A DNA stretch of 64,000 nucleotides, from assembly GCF_021018805.1 (NCBI RefSeq), contig NC_086248.1, forward strand, positions 60,707,985 to 60,771,984. The letters run 5' to 3'. The position numbers and the translations under genes are program-made. The notes beneath the pieces are model-generated. The model had not been told where the DNA came from. It did not search any database and worked only from the letters and a program-made list of their open reading frames with translations. This stretch comes from Prinia subflava (lineage: Eukaryota; Chordata; Aves; Passeriformes; Cisticolidae). Every line of letters starts with the position of its first letter. The first letter of the stretch is position 1. Positions 48,621 through 60,158 of the stretch are shown here, one piece after another.

Positions 48621-50081
48621 ATCAGTTTGTTAATGGCAGTCCAGCAGCTACATGTCAGAAGGCTCACAAGTTTGGGCAACAGGAAAAGAGACACTTCTGT
48701 TCCCACAGTGGGGGAGCTCCAGCAAGAACAGGACTCTCTTATTGGTAGTGAGCTTTAATCCTTCCATTGTGTGTCGTTTTAAGCTGTGTTGTGATGTAAT
48801 TGGCTTAATCATTACTATTATGTTGCTTTGCACAAGTTAAGATTGTAATTTGACATATGGAAATAAATGGCAACTGGATTAGTGATTTGCAGGTGTCATT
48901 TAAAAATGGGGCAGGGAAGAAAGCCTTTCATATTTTGCAAGTGGCATGTTTGCTAATGCAGAGGCAGAATTAACCACACAACTGCATCTCACGCTGGTTT
49001 GAAGTACGAGCAAGCTTCACCTGTTCTTTTCTAGGACTATGTGCTACTGGGGCTGAGGAAAAAGAATCTCATTCCCAATGGATGTGTTCACTGTAGGAGT
49101 GATTTTATGTTTCCTTTGTGGAAGACAAATACATGAATAAAGCTTTCTCTTTGATTGAGAAATGAGCATAATGGAGAGACAGCTCTATCACAGAAATACA
49201 GCAAGGGTGGTATTTCTGATGTGGATGTGTCTGTGTCTGTACGGTGGAACTTCCAGCATTGTTCGTGGAACTAGCCGTGGTTTTGTTTTACGACACAACA
49301 TAAAGTGATGACCTTGTCTCCATAATTTAGTAACTCTGGAAGTTGTTAGAGAGTCTATTCCTAAGTCTTTTAAAGTATGTGCTGCTGGATTGCATTTTTA
49401 AAATGTTCTTTCTCTGATACATGTTTTTAAGAATCCAATGTGCTCAAGACTAAAATATTTTTCCTCCCAAACACATTCTTTTACTTGAGTTTATTAAGGT
49501 GTTTTGTGGGTTGCTTTTGTGGGGGAGTGTTGGGCAGAGTGGGGAGGTTCATGCATTTAGGGGAGGGGTTTTGTTTTCCTCCACCTTGTAGATGCTGCAT
49601 TATTGCAACAATCAGCACATCGTGGTGCATCTTCTGCAGTCTACTTATTTTCATATCCCAGATAGCAGAAGTTCAAATCCCAAGGGTAAATTGAGCTGTA
49701 CAGTGTAGCTATGTGTTCAGCTTCCTGGTTTGAAGCACAGGACATCAAAGGGAATACATTTGGTGGCTGAATGTGAGTTATGACTGTGCAAACCTAGAAA
49801 GAAACTGTTGTTCTTGCAATATCTGTAACAGAACCCTTGAGCTATGAGATGGAGATGGCATAAGATAAAAATGGAGAGACATGTTCCCGAGAGACATTTT
49901 TCTTTTTTTTTTTTTTTTTTAATGTATTAGCTTAATTGCAATAAAATAGTACTTCTTGGAAAGAAAGAGAAAATAACCAACTGAAAGAGAAGAAAAGTAG
50001 ACATAAAAAATTGTGCTCTTCTAATGCTTGCCTTGTTTAAGACAGCTTTCTTTTGTTGGAGACTGTAAGCAGCCTTTGCTC
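48621..50081. other. AT-rich non-coding stretch
   Basis: No gene is recognised. A poly-T tract lies at about 49903-49920. The interval 48840-48960 is of balanced composition and could be conserved, but this cannot be tested here. Confidence 0.6.
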
Positions 50082-50095
50082 CTGCCATCTGGTGG
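50082..50095 (-). promoter_or_regulatory. CTCF consensus site
   Basis: On the minus strand the word CCACCAGATGGCAG matches all 14 positions of the CTCF core consensus CCASYAGRKGGCRS. CTCF sites shape chromatin loops and insulation. This is the strongest motif match of its kind seen in the window, but a 14-base degenerate match can arise by chance, and binding is not shown. Confidence 0.5.
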
Positions 50096-52007
50096 TTGCT
50101 AATAACAGTTGCATCTTCAAAGCCAAATTAAATTGTTTTAAAGCCAATTAATCCTTTTCAGAAGAGAATGTTTTCAAGGGTCAGAATTAACTCTGTCTTG
50201 ATGTGTTGACACTTGGATTGTCTGTGTGTGCTTAGTATATGGGAAAATATAGAGAAATGATTCCTCATTTACATCTGTCTTTGCACTGTTGTCTTAGTTA
50301 GGAACCTGGGAGTTGTAAATAAGTTTTTGGATCTGTTTTAGCTTAGAAAAAATAGATGTTCGTATTAACCTCCAGTAAATTCTGTTTTACTGCTCATAGG
50401 AGAGTTAGGATTGCATGTTTCCCCAATTCTGTTTTTCATTTCTTTGTGGACTTGTTTCACCTGAGGTGTTCAGATGACTAAAAGGATTTTCCAACCTCTT
50501 TTCTTTGACTCATTGTTAAAGTTGTGTTTTGGGGTTGCTGGAGTCTCCTGAGTGCCCTCTGTCCTGAGTGTTTTCCAAGAGTAGAGAACGGCATCATAGC
50601 AGGAAACAAGGCGCTCTTTTTATGTTTTTAGAGATCCCTTACAGACCCCTTTTAGAGACCCCTTACAAAGTGTTTTGAAGTACTTACGACTAAGTAGCAG
50701 TGATTGAACAGGTTTTTTTTCCTGAACAACCTGTGCATTTCACTGCTATGCTATTTGTGACAGTCCAAGAAATTGTGATCATGTTTTACAAATTCCATCT
50801 CCAAAATCAATAGTTCTTAATGTCTGGTAAGTTTAGTCTCAAGAAATACCTCTGTGGTTTGTGGGTTTTTTTTCTCCAATTAGTTTTATGCTAATTAAGA
50901 AGCACACCAAGAGATATATGGCCATGAGTTTTTCTCCATCCATCATACAGTCCTAACTGTGGTCCAGCTTTGACCTGAGTGCTGTAGGCAGTAGAGGAGT
51001 GTATCTAACCACCTTGAGTATGGAGGGTGATTCCAAACAGCACCCACTTGTGGTGCCTCACTCCTCACAACTTTGTCTTGCTTCCCAAATGGAGAGGGTT
51101 TAAAGCTCTCTGGGAGGATGGAAAAAAGTGCAGACTTCCTGGAGATTGTGATGCCTCCTTGTGCAGTGGAAGTGGGCCTGGACAATTCCTTAACAATCCT
51201 ACATAAAAAAGAAAAGACAAAATTATACACAGAATAGGAGAAAAAAAGCTACATTAGCTGAGAACTCCCACTTGTCAGAAAGTAAAGACTGGTTGGAGAA
51301 ATTATGTAATAAGAGTTGATTCTCTCCTCTTTTGCCCTGTGCTCACACTGCTGTGGTCTCAGGAAAGACAAGGCAAGGTGAGGCTTTTGGGAGGACCTGT
51401 CTCTTGTGGCAGTGTCCCTGTGTGTGTACAGCATGTCAGGCTTTCTTGGAAATTTCCTTTTTTCTTCTCTTGCCAGTGATCCAAGCTAGCCATAAATACA
51501 TGTTTAATGTTCCTTTTCAGCATGAAGCATCTCATGGTGCTTGCAGAATAAATACTGATGGCCTCAGGGTTAGGCTTAGGCAGTTTACGTGGGTATGTGG
51601 TAACATTTATTTTACAAAGCTCACAAGCACTCTGTGGCAAGCTGGAGTGAGCACAGATGGTAAACGTGCCTTCCTCAGCACCCTTGTACATCGTTGGCCT
51701 GTGGTTGGCCCCGTGCCCTGCAACCAGCTGGGATTAGTGCTAAGAAAACGTAAACTGCTGTTTCTCTTCCTACATCATCTTTACTTTTGGACATAAATAA
51801 ATGTGATGAACAGCCTTCCTCTCCTGATGAATTGCAACAGCACTGCACGGTTTAGGTTATCAGGGTGTGGATGTGGCCACGCTTCGGGTTTTGATAGGAA
51901 TTTAAAGCTCCCATTGCCTTTTGAGAGCACCAGTGTGGAGTTTTCAGAAGATGTGTATGTAGTTCAAAGCAGCTGTTAGGTATTTGCCCAAGTGATGTCT
52001 GTAAGTA
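50096..52007. other. AT-rich non-coding stretch
   Basis: No gene is recognised. A partial tandem duplication around GAGACCCCTTACA lies at 50631-50668. The 154-codon plus frame at 51332-51796 has no recognisable domain. Confidence 0.55.
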
Positions 52008-52230
52008 AGAATCATGGAATGGTTTGGGTTGGAAGGAACTTCAAAGATCACCTAATTTCAACCCTTCTGTCATGGACAGGAACACCTTTCAATTACATCA
52101 GGTTGCTCAGAGCTCCATCAAAGCTGGCCTTGAACACCTCCAGGAATGGGGCATCCACAGTCTTTCTGGCTAGATTGTTCCAGTGCTTCACCACCCTCAC
52201 AGTAAAGGCTTGGCAACTAATTTTGCTTTT
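52008..52230 (-). mobile_element. CR1 LINE 3'-end fragment, minus orientation
   Basis: Read on the minus strand this is the CR1 3' end. On the + strand it appears as AGAATCATGGAATGGTTTGG, then TTGGAAGGAACTTCAAAGATCAC, GGCCTTGAACACCTCCAGG, ATGGGGCATCCACA and TTCCAGTGCTTCACCACCCTCAC. These are hallmark CR1 words in the expected order. The copy is 5'-truncated and the left part of the family match fades after about 52225. It has no coding capacity. Confidence 0.9.
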
Positions 52231-53989
52231 CTGATTGATGAGTATCCCTCTTTGGGTGGTCCTATGCCCACTTAGATTGCCACTATATTAAAATTAACTG
52301 CTGCAACATTGAACCATCTAGCTTTTGTGGTGGCACCAGCACCAGCAGCAGCAGCAGCAATCCATACTTCCCCTGCTGCTTTTATGAAGAGGCAGTCTGT
52401 AGTATGGTTTTTGCTTTCCAAACTTCATAGAAGTGCCAGAAGAGTGCAAAATTTGGTACTGCTTTCATGGTGGGAATATGTATCTCCTCAAGTGTTTGAA
52501 CCCACCATTTAACACCAGTCACTACATTGCAGCAACTTAAGTTACTACCAGAGAAAAATAATTTATTTTCTCAGTCTCCCTTCTGTTACTCATTAAATTT
52601 TAACTGGTGGGTGCACTCAGGCAGCCTGAGTCTGGTGTGCCAGAGCTGTCTGGCTGGGTGTGCTGCTCAGCATCCTCCCTCGCTCAGCTGCCTCCTGTTG
52701 ACATGTAAACGGGGGTGATGCTTGCCTGATCGGGCGGGTCCTTTACAGTTCCGTGTGGCCCCTTTGATTTACGCTGCTGGTTTGAACTTGGAGGGAGTAT
52801 CAGGTTTACCAAGTCAATCTGACAGTCAGAGCACAAGGTTTGCTTGTAAATACCTGCACATTTTAAATAAATGTTGAGGCAGGTGGTCTCTTTGTTTAGG
52901 GGTGGAGAGAGAGCAGTTCAGAATATTTGCAAACAGTTTGTTGTTCCTCCTTGATGGGGTGAGCAAGTTAGACCAGATTTCTTTCTCCTCTGTAAATTCT
53001 AGCTGATTGTACAACTGGTGGGACCAGAACTGTGCCCTCCAGCAACCAAGGCCACCTTGCTACAGAAAGCATGCTCCCATTCAGATTGGGACTTAAAACA
53101 ACAGAAACCCCACAAGTATTTGTTTTTATAAAGCTACTGTTAATGTGTTTGTCTTTTTTGTTAATAGCATACTTTTTTAGCAGCATGAAATACAGATACA
53201 GAAAAAGAATCAGATTTCTGTTACATGGCTGCTTCCCCTGATTTCAGAATTGGCTTGTTAAAAGTAATGCTAGGTTAGAGGAATAGGAATTGCAGAGACG
53301 AGCATGACAAAGTTGTTGGGTAGACAGATGTGATTTAGGTTTTCATTTCCCCTCTTTTTTCCCTGAGACAAGGACAGGTGTGTATCATCGTTCAGAGCTG
53401 TGCTTTGCTGGAAAAAGTGCTGTTGACATGTTGCAGATTTCAAGAGGAAAAAGCAGTGACAATAATGCAGAATCTGGGGCTTTTAACTGAACATATATTT
53501 CTTTTACAGAAGACATAATTTTTTAACTGTGAAGCTTCAATTATTTCAGTTTGCTTTTTAAGAATTTTTCCTTGTGAGACAGGGTTTTCAAGTGAATTGG
53601 GATATTGAGGGCTAATTCTATTAGATTAGTATTACACTGAGAAATCTTGTTTTTCAAGGTCATTCCTTTGATTTTCTTGGTGAACAGTTAATTATGCAGG
53701 GTCTTCATATTTCCTTATATAGGAGAATCAAGATTACAGATCGTTTTGGCATGATTTTCATACTGTTGGAATGCTTTACCTTGATTTATACCATACACAT
53801 GTGAACTATTGTGACAGATTTCTAGTGTAACAATAATTCTGTTTTCTGATTTCACTACTAAATCCTTGCTACTACATGAAATAGACAACAGACAAATTTT
53901 CAATTTCTTTATTAAAACTTGTCTTATCATTTTAATCTGAAGCAAAATAAGCATTATTTGTACTGTTCAATTTAATGTGGCTGTCTGTT
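52231..53989. other. Non-coding stretch between CR1 fragments
   Basis: No gene is recognised. An interrupted (CAG)n-like tract lies at about 52336-52360 (CACCAGCACCAGCAGCAGCAGCAG type). Frames are short and without domains. Confidence 0.6.
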
Positions 53990-54095
53990 TTCATTCCATC
54001 ATCCAGTTCCACCCCCCACTTATCAAGATCTGCCTGAATCTCCCTGAGCCTCCTGTGAAACTTGCTCATGGTGTTATTCCTTGTGTCAGAACTGA
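53990..54095 (-). mobile_element. Internal CR1-like fragment, minus orientation
   Basis: CCCACTTATCAAGATCTGCCTGAATC and GTGAAACTTGCTCATGGTG resemble the internal CR1 segment that in birds reads, on the minus strand of the element, as a TTATCCAGGTC ... CAAACTTGCTGAGGGTG series. It is strongly diverged and short, with uncertain ends. It lies 1.8 kb from the other minus-oriented CR1 copy and could be a separate, older insertion. Confidence 0.5.
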
Positions 54096-56346
54096 TGTAC
54101 CGATTACCTTGTACATGTAATCTATATCTAGGGTGGTTTTACAACCTCAGTCTTTGTGCAAGGGCAGTGCTCCAATGGAGGGATGTACACCTTAAAATCA
54201 TCTGTGGGAAGAGCAGTTAAAATACATGCTAATTTAAAAATTAATAAATGTATTTTAAGAAGTGACTTAACTGCTGTTTATGAAGGAAAGCAATGAAGTG
54301 AATCATGTAGAACTGGTTTTTGTTGCATCGAAGTAACTAAATACCATTATAGCACATATGATTCTGCAAAAGCTTTACAGTAATATAGGGATGGCTGTTT
54401 ATATGCTTATTAGCTTGGAGGGTTTTTTAGCCTGGTGTGTGCAGAATGCTGCCAAGGTCAAAATTGTTAAACTACCCCAAGTAGTACTGAGAGAAGGAAT
54501 TTCGTTAGGTAAAGCACTGGGGTTTTTTATTTAAATAACCTCTTTTTCTTTTCTTTTTTTTTTTCCTTTTTTTTTTTTTTTCTACCAGCAGTATTGTGAA
54601 AAAGGATCTTGAAGGAGAAATTGGGGGATGCTGGGTTTAGAAACGGCATGGAATTAAGGAAATAGGATTAAAACTGCAGTCTTTGGTGGAACAAATGGTG
54701 AAGGTGATCACAACACTCCTAGGATCCTGTGTGTTGTCTGGTTAGTTATAGAGGGGTTTGAAAAGCGAGAAGAAGTTCAAACTTGATACAGCGAGCAAGG
54801 AAAAGCTAATGGAGCACATTAAAAATGCAAGCTGACCTAGATATACTGCTGAATGGTGCCATGTGGTTTGCAGCTGTATATGGCAGGCTGCAGTGCCTTG
54901 TTCACCAGAATAAAAGCTAAAAAAGCTGGTGATAATACTGCATTGTTTACAAGTTGAAAGGGGAAATAGAGCAATTGGGCCATCCTGTTCTGTTTCATAG
55001 GCGACCTCAAGAAAAACAATTATTTTCCAACATAAAAGCAGCTATTGATTTCTGTTAAATGTATACAACAGTTATTTTTTAAAAAATTACAGAAATCACT
55101 TTTGGGGAATCGTCAAGGTGCATGGTTCATTACCACAGGTGTGTCTGCTTTCTGCTCTTCCATTAAAGCTGCATGTGCACAGAACCCTGGAAGAGGAAGG
55201 AAAAGTTAATACTGTGCTAAGAGTTAGTTGATCAGAGCTAAATTCATTCTCTCTGGAATATAATGATATTTAAAATGGAAAAGGGTAGTAGAATGCAGAC
55301 ATTAATTTTATGGTACTTAACTTCCAGATTAACTTTGAAGTGTTTCAAGAGGTGTGAAAGTATCAGAAAATGTTAATATGATACTGTTTTTCAGATAATA
55401 CTAAAATAACTTCTAGCTGCTGTTTGAAACATGATGGTAAGTTATTCATTTTAGTACTGAGACAATTTCAACTTGAAATTACTATTTTATTTATAAATAC
55501 CAACAAAAGCTTACAGAGGAAGTGTTGCCATCCCTCTCCACCTATCTCCCACCCCATCCGCCTGCCTTGCATCTGCCTTAGCTCTCCTTGAACTGTGTAA
55601 ATGCAGGCATATATGATTGGTAAATTATATATTTTTATAGGACTAGGTGGTTTGAAATTGATTTTTTTTTCCTAGGGCTGTATGTTATAATGCATTTTAA
55701 GCTGGTAGAATAATAATAAAAAAGGCTTGCATGTACCTGTGATGCATTTGATTCTTCCCTGCAGTGAGTCATTGTGGATCTCTTACAGCTAAGTGCTTGT
55801 TCCTTGTGATCAGAGGAAAATGCTACACACCTTCTGCTTCGTGCCTATTAAATTCAAGTTTCTATTGTAGGCAGCATTACACAGCTATCTTTGAGAATTA
55901 AAGGGGGAAAAATATGAAGAACAGTAAGTGAAGTGAAAATTCAAAAAGCCACTTTGTTCACCCTCAGCCCTAATTCCAGTTTTTAATGCATTTCTGTTCT
56001 CATGCTTGCTTCTTCCAAATTTACCAATTTTTCTTTTATTCAGAGCCCTGGAATTTGGTACCCTGTTGAAATTAATGACCATAATGGCACTTGCTCTTTC
56101 CTGTCTCCTGGAACCTAAATGATGGATACCAACCTTTGTAATCCTGTTAATGTTAAAGATAACGCACAGTTCCTTTATCCAGACCAGTATTTTGAGTTGA
56201 AGAAGGGATTGTTTTCTCCAATTTTGTTATCATTTTTCCTCCTCACCTTTTTCATTCCCTGAGGGACTGGTCTGGAGAACAAAGTGTCTGTGTTCCTGGG
56301 AACAGAAATAGATTGTTCCATTCATAATTTAGTGATCTATTTCTGT
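54096..56346. other. AT-rich non-coding stretch
   Basis: No gene is recognised. A T-rich polypyrimidine region spans about 54540-54584. Frames are short. Confidence 0.6.
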
Positions 56347-56440
56347 TTGGCAAAGTTAAGCACATGCTTAACTTCAGGTCTGTGATTAAATCTCACTGAC
56401 TGCAGTATGACTTAAATGCTTTGCAAAACTGTGACTTTTA
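56347..56440. repeat. Probable ancient amniote interspersed repeat
   Basis: AAGTTAAGCACATGCTTAAC followed by a CACTGACTGCAGT-like centre and ACTTAAATGCTTTGC follows the order of an old repeat I recall from turtle and crocodilian DNA. That repeat has near-palindromic AAGCACATGCTTAA words flanking a CCATTGACTTCAATGGG-type centre. The copy is worn, the family name is unknown to me, and the ends are approximate. Confidence 0.4.
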
Positions 56441-58269
56441 TTCCTATTTCACAATCACATCATTCCTTCTATCTCATTGCTCTTTTTTTTTTTTTTCCCT
56501 CCTATGCCATGCTGCAAGTTGACTGTGCTTAGTGTCAGCAGTTTATGTTCTGCATGTTTAATGAAGGCCACGGCTCAGCTCAGCATAGCCCTTCCCCTTA
56601 CGCTAACAGAATTTTGATAAATGAGATTTCTTCATGTGGAGAGCCAAGAAGAGGCTTTGATGGGAAAAGGCAGGGCATGAAATCAGCAGGTGTCAGGGTG
56701 TGCAAATCATAGGCGTTTTAAACCAAAAACAAAATAAAGTAGTTGTTATGACTAACTGTCTTCAAAATGTGTAGCTTCCTGTGAAGCACAAAAAGGATTT
56801 AACAATACACCAGCAAAACAAAAGTGGATTTGAAAAGCAGTAATCTGAACCAATGTGTTCCTACCTTCCTCCTTGCTCTGTATTCCCTGTGCCTATCACC
56901 TCAGTTGTCAAAGTATGCTGTATGTAGGCAATTGGATTACAATAATCATTGCTGAGTTGAGCACATGGAAATGTGTTCCAGTTGTGGTTTATATCCTGTG
57001 TTGATCCAAACCATGAGAAAAATCTATTTTATGCCCACTCAGGTTATTGACTGCAATAGAGGGAACTAGTGGTAGATAAAAAGAAAGTGCCAGCAGATAT
57101 TGAAAGAAATCTCTTCAACTAAGGTGCAGTTCTATGATCCTTCCTTCTTTTCCATTTATGTGCTCATTTTTCTGATACTGCTCATTGCATTCTATCCTCC
57201 CACCTCTATCCCACTTTTCCAGTCTTTCTCCTTCATGCAGATTTAGCTTGTTCAGTGATCGATTTCCTATTCAGACCATACTGCTGTGTACTTAAAAAAA
57301 AATGGTTTTGTGTGCTAGCATGTGCCACTGAGGTATTGGATTGTTGAAATAACATCAAATTCTTCACTGAAGATTATAATCTGACATAAATGATTCAAGG
57401 GCAGAAATGGATCCTCCGTACCTAAAACCGGAGCTATTTTATTACCTTAACTAACATTTCGTAGAAGTTTCTGCAGCTGTAGTGGATTAGCAATGATTTG
57501 TTTTTACTGGAGAGTGGAAGAGAAAGGACCGTTGGTATGGTTATAGTAATTAATAAATAACATAGTTAATTACTCTGCTGGCTCTCCGCTATGTTCAGAG
57601 ATTAATTTAAATCAATTTGTGCTTGCTTTTATGAAACTGCTCAAATCTATATTTTTATACATCAAAATATAAAATACATATACACAAAGCTATATAAATA
57701 GCTACATTGAATATAAATGTAAAATTTTATTTCTTATGTGTCTATGTTTAGTTACACAGGCTTTTTTCTCTTTTTTTGGCAGGATTTTTTCATGGCTTTA
57801 AAAGAGATAATTGCTGATCTTGTAATTTTTTTCATAAGTTGGTTCATATCATACCTGGGCACTAAATCTTCCTGTAATGTCTGCAAAAGGTTTCTCAGGT
57901 TTTTCTGCTCCCCTCCAATTGCTCTGCTTCCCTCCTGTCAGCCAGGTGCTGATGGAGCCTTCCACAGCTGGGAGAAGCTCAGTGTGACTGCAGCACTTCT
58001 CCCTGCAGAAAACCAGTACCAACCCCAGCTACTGCTCCTTTTGGGACCTCGTTTTGTGTTTCATTTTGGTGCCAAAATGGAAGTCACAAGTTTAAAGTCA
58101 AAATACATGAACAGAGAATCATGTGGATCACATGATCATCAGGCATATGTGTACACACACACACATCGTGGCACAGGCCCAGCTGCTGGTAGTGATGTGC
58201 AGAACTGTTTGGTTTGTAGATTTTCATCCACCAGTCTTCCACTATCTTTACCAGGGAGTCAGCATTATT
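56441..58269. other. AT-rich non-coding stretch
   Basis: No supported gene is seen. A T-run lies near 56484-56497. The 196-codon plus frame at 57738-58328 begins hydrophobic and has no recognisable domain. The subregion 57545-57640 is rich in TAATTA-type words and is listed separately. Confidence 0.55.
57545..57640. promoter_or_regulatory. TAATTA-rich candidate regulatory segment
   Basis: Words such as TAATTAATAAATAA, GTTAATTAC and ATTAATTTAAATCAATTT occur within 100 bases, giving a cluster of homeodomain-type sites. AT-rich background raises the chance of accidental matches. Conservation across birds would decide. Confidence 0.25.
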
Positions 58270-58277
58270 TGACGTCA
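58270..58277. promoter_or_regulatory. Full palindromic CRE word
   Basis: TGACGTCA is the full consensus for CREB/ATF binding. CpG is otherwise rare here, so an intact copy is mildly notable. It is not near a visible CpG island and may be chance. Confidence 0.3.
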
Positions 58278-60130
58278 GCTCTTAAGGTTTGTTTCAGACA
58301 CCTTTTTCTCACAGCAAGTGAGAGTTGAGCTAAAAATAATCTTGGACAGGACTGTGCAAAGAATGAAGTTGGTACTGTGTGGCCCAGAAGGAGAGCAGTG
58401 TGGGCCAGATCCCTCTCTGATTCCAGAGGGATTGAGCTAGGACTTGAAGATACATTAAGATTTATCCTTCCTAGGAAGAAATGTGTGCCCTCGTTTGTCT
58501 GGGCCATGCTCAGTGTTTTGGGATTACTGGAGAGAAGCTGTGCATGGGTAATGTGCTATGATCGTATCGCCATCAGATTTGAAGTACAAGGTCTTAGTAA
58601 AACAAAGAAAACCAGTGTTAAAAGCTAAAAGGAGAACTATGTCCTTTCCACATTTGAGAGTTAAATCCTGTTTATTTTGCCTTAAATTGTAGGGAGTTGG
58701 ATAAAGACTGGTTACATATTTTTAATCCCTGATCACTAAATCCCTTTGTAAAGTGAAGCGAAAGAAGTTTGCGGGTGTTTTGCTCCCTGTCACTTACTTC
58801 CTTCAGACCAGACAGAATGAAATCTTCAGTCTAGAATAGAAATGTTTCAAAAGTATGTAACAAAATCTTTCTGCAGTAATTTCTAAAATATTGGATTATC
58901 TTGTGAAATAATTAAAAGTAATTAAAACCTGGTTCTTTCTTTTTCCTGCTGCAGCTATTGCCACAGTTTCTTCTTGTTGATCTTTACTGTGAATACACAT
59001 TTTGCATTGCTCACTATGATTTGGAGTTAGTTTATGATATTTCATAGTGAGTTAAAGTAATTATACTCCATACATACCCCCTTTCATCGTGTTCTGGCAA
59101 ACACCATCCTTCTGCTAAATCTGATGAAATATACATTTCAAATCCCAAATGTGTGCACGCTTAAAAAACAACCCTACTGAGAATGCCTGTCACTTCATGG
59201 TATTGGCCGGGACATTGGTGCCTTACCTTTACATGCCCACAGTGCAAATTGTGCTGTGCCAAACTGCAGCAGTAACCTCACCCTGGGGGAGCGCTGGCCA
59301 AACCCATCACACCCCGTGCTCTGTGGGCTGGGTGCCACCGCTCTGTGGGGGCCAGTGCCACCCTGGGCAGGATGCTCCTGCTTAACCATAAATATTTCAA
59401 GAGCCCTCAATTAGAGGGCTTTCCAAAATGCAGAGTTGTGTAGAGCCTAAAGTCTACCCAGAACTAGGTGCTGTGGTGTACAAAATCTGAAATGAGCTCC
59501 TAGTTAGGCCCAGATGATTGCTGTGCTTCAGCAGAGGAGAAGAGTTTGCCATCTCACTTTGCTACTGGCACATCTTTGAGGTGTGGGGGCAAAAAAAAAA
59601 GGCCTGTCAAGGCTGGATAGATTTCCAGATCTTTCTCTGGTTAGAATTGTCTCTTCTTATTTTAGTCTCGCACTTCCAATTTTGCTCTGCGAAGTTATTT
59701 GAGTTCAGCATGTTCTAATTTAAAAGTGAAAGATGGTTTTCGCTACACTCAAATACATGCGACCATTGCACTGTGGTCTCCTTGCATACTTCAGCAAGCC
59801 TGGAATGTCTCACTCCAGGGCTTGCTTCCCTCAAGGCTCATCTCTCTGTGTTTTGATAAAGAGATGAAAGGTGCAGAAAAGGGCTGGTGTGTTCAATGGA
59901 AGTTCATTGTCTTGATCTTTGATTTATCCCCTTATCTAGATGTAGAATATCTTACATTTAAATATTTTAGTAACTATGGGGAAAGAACTGTGAAGTAATA
60001 CGTTTCTCTAAATTTAATTTTTGAAATGCCAACAAGCTCAGTACATTCTGGGACATGTAACCTCAAAGCACAGAGAGTCTGAGTGAGCCACTCGACTATG
60101 TAAATTGATCAAACACCAGTCAGTAGATTG
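58278..60130. other. Non-coding stretch
   Basis: No gene is recognised. A short 7-base-arm hairpin, AGCCCTC-AATTA-GAGGGCT, lies at 59402-59420. The stretch 59200-59390 is moderately GC-rich and shows overlapping unrecognised frames. Confidence 0.55.
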
Positions 60131-60158
60131 AAGTGTACATATTTGCATATGTACACTT
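60131..60158. repeat. 28-bp perfect palindrome with TTGC loop
   Basis: Arms AAGTGTACATAT and ATATGTACACTT are exact 12-base reverse complements around TTGC. It is the longest uninterrupted short-spaced palindrome I noticed. The centre ATTTGCATAT also resembles an octamer site. Function is unknown. Confidence 0.65.

Noticed and set aside
57738..58328. 196-codon plus-strand frame with a hydrophobic start, and a possible exon from 57783 to about 57944
   Set aside because: An acceptor-like TTTTTTTGGCAG and a CAG|GTGCTG donor-like site exist, but the peptide matches no family I recognise. Its hydrophobicity is expected from T-rich DNA.
59402..59420. Short GC hairpin as a terminator
   Set aside because: Bacterial-type terminators do not apply in this vertebrate context, and a 7-bp stem without a transcript is likely chance.
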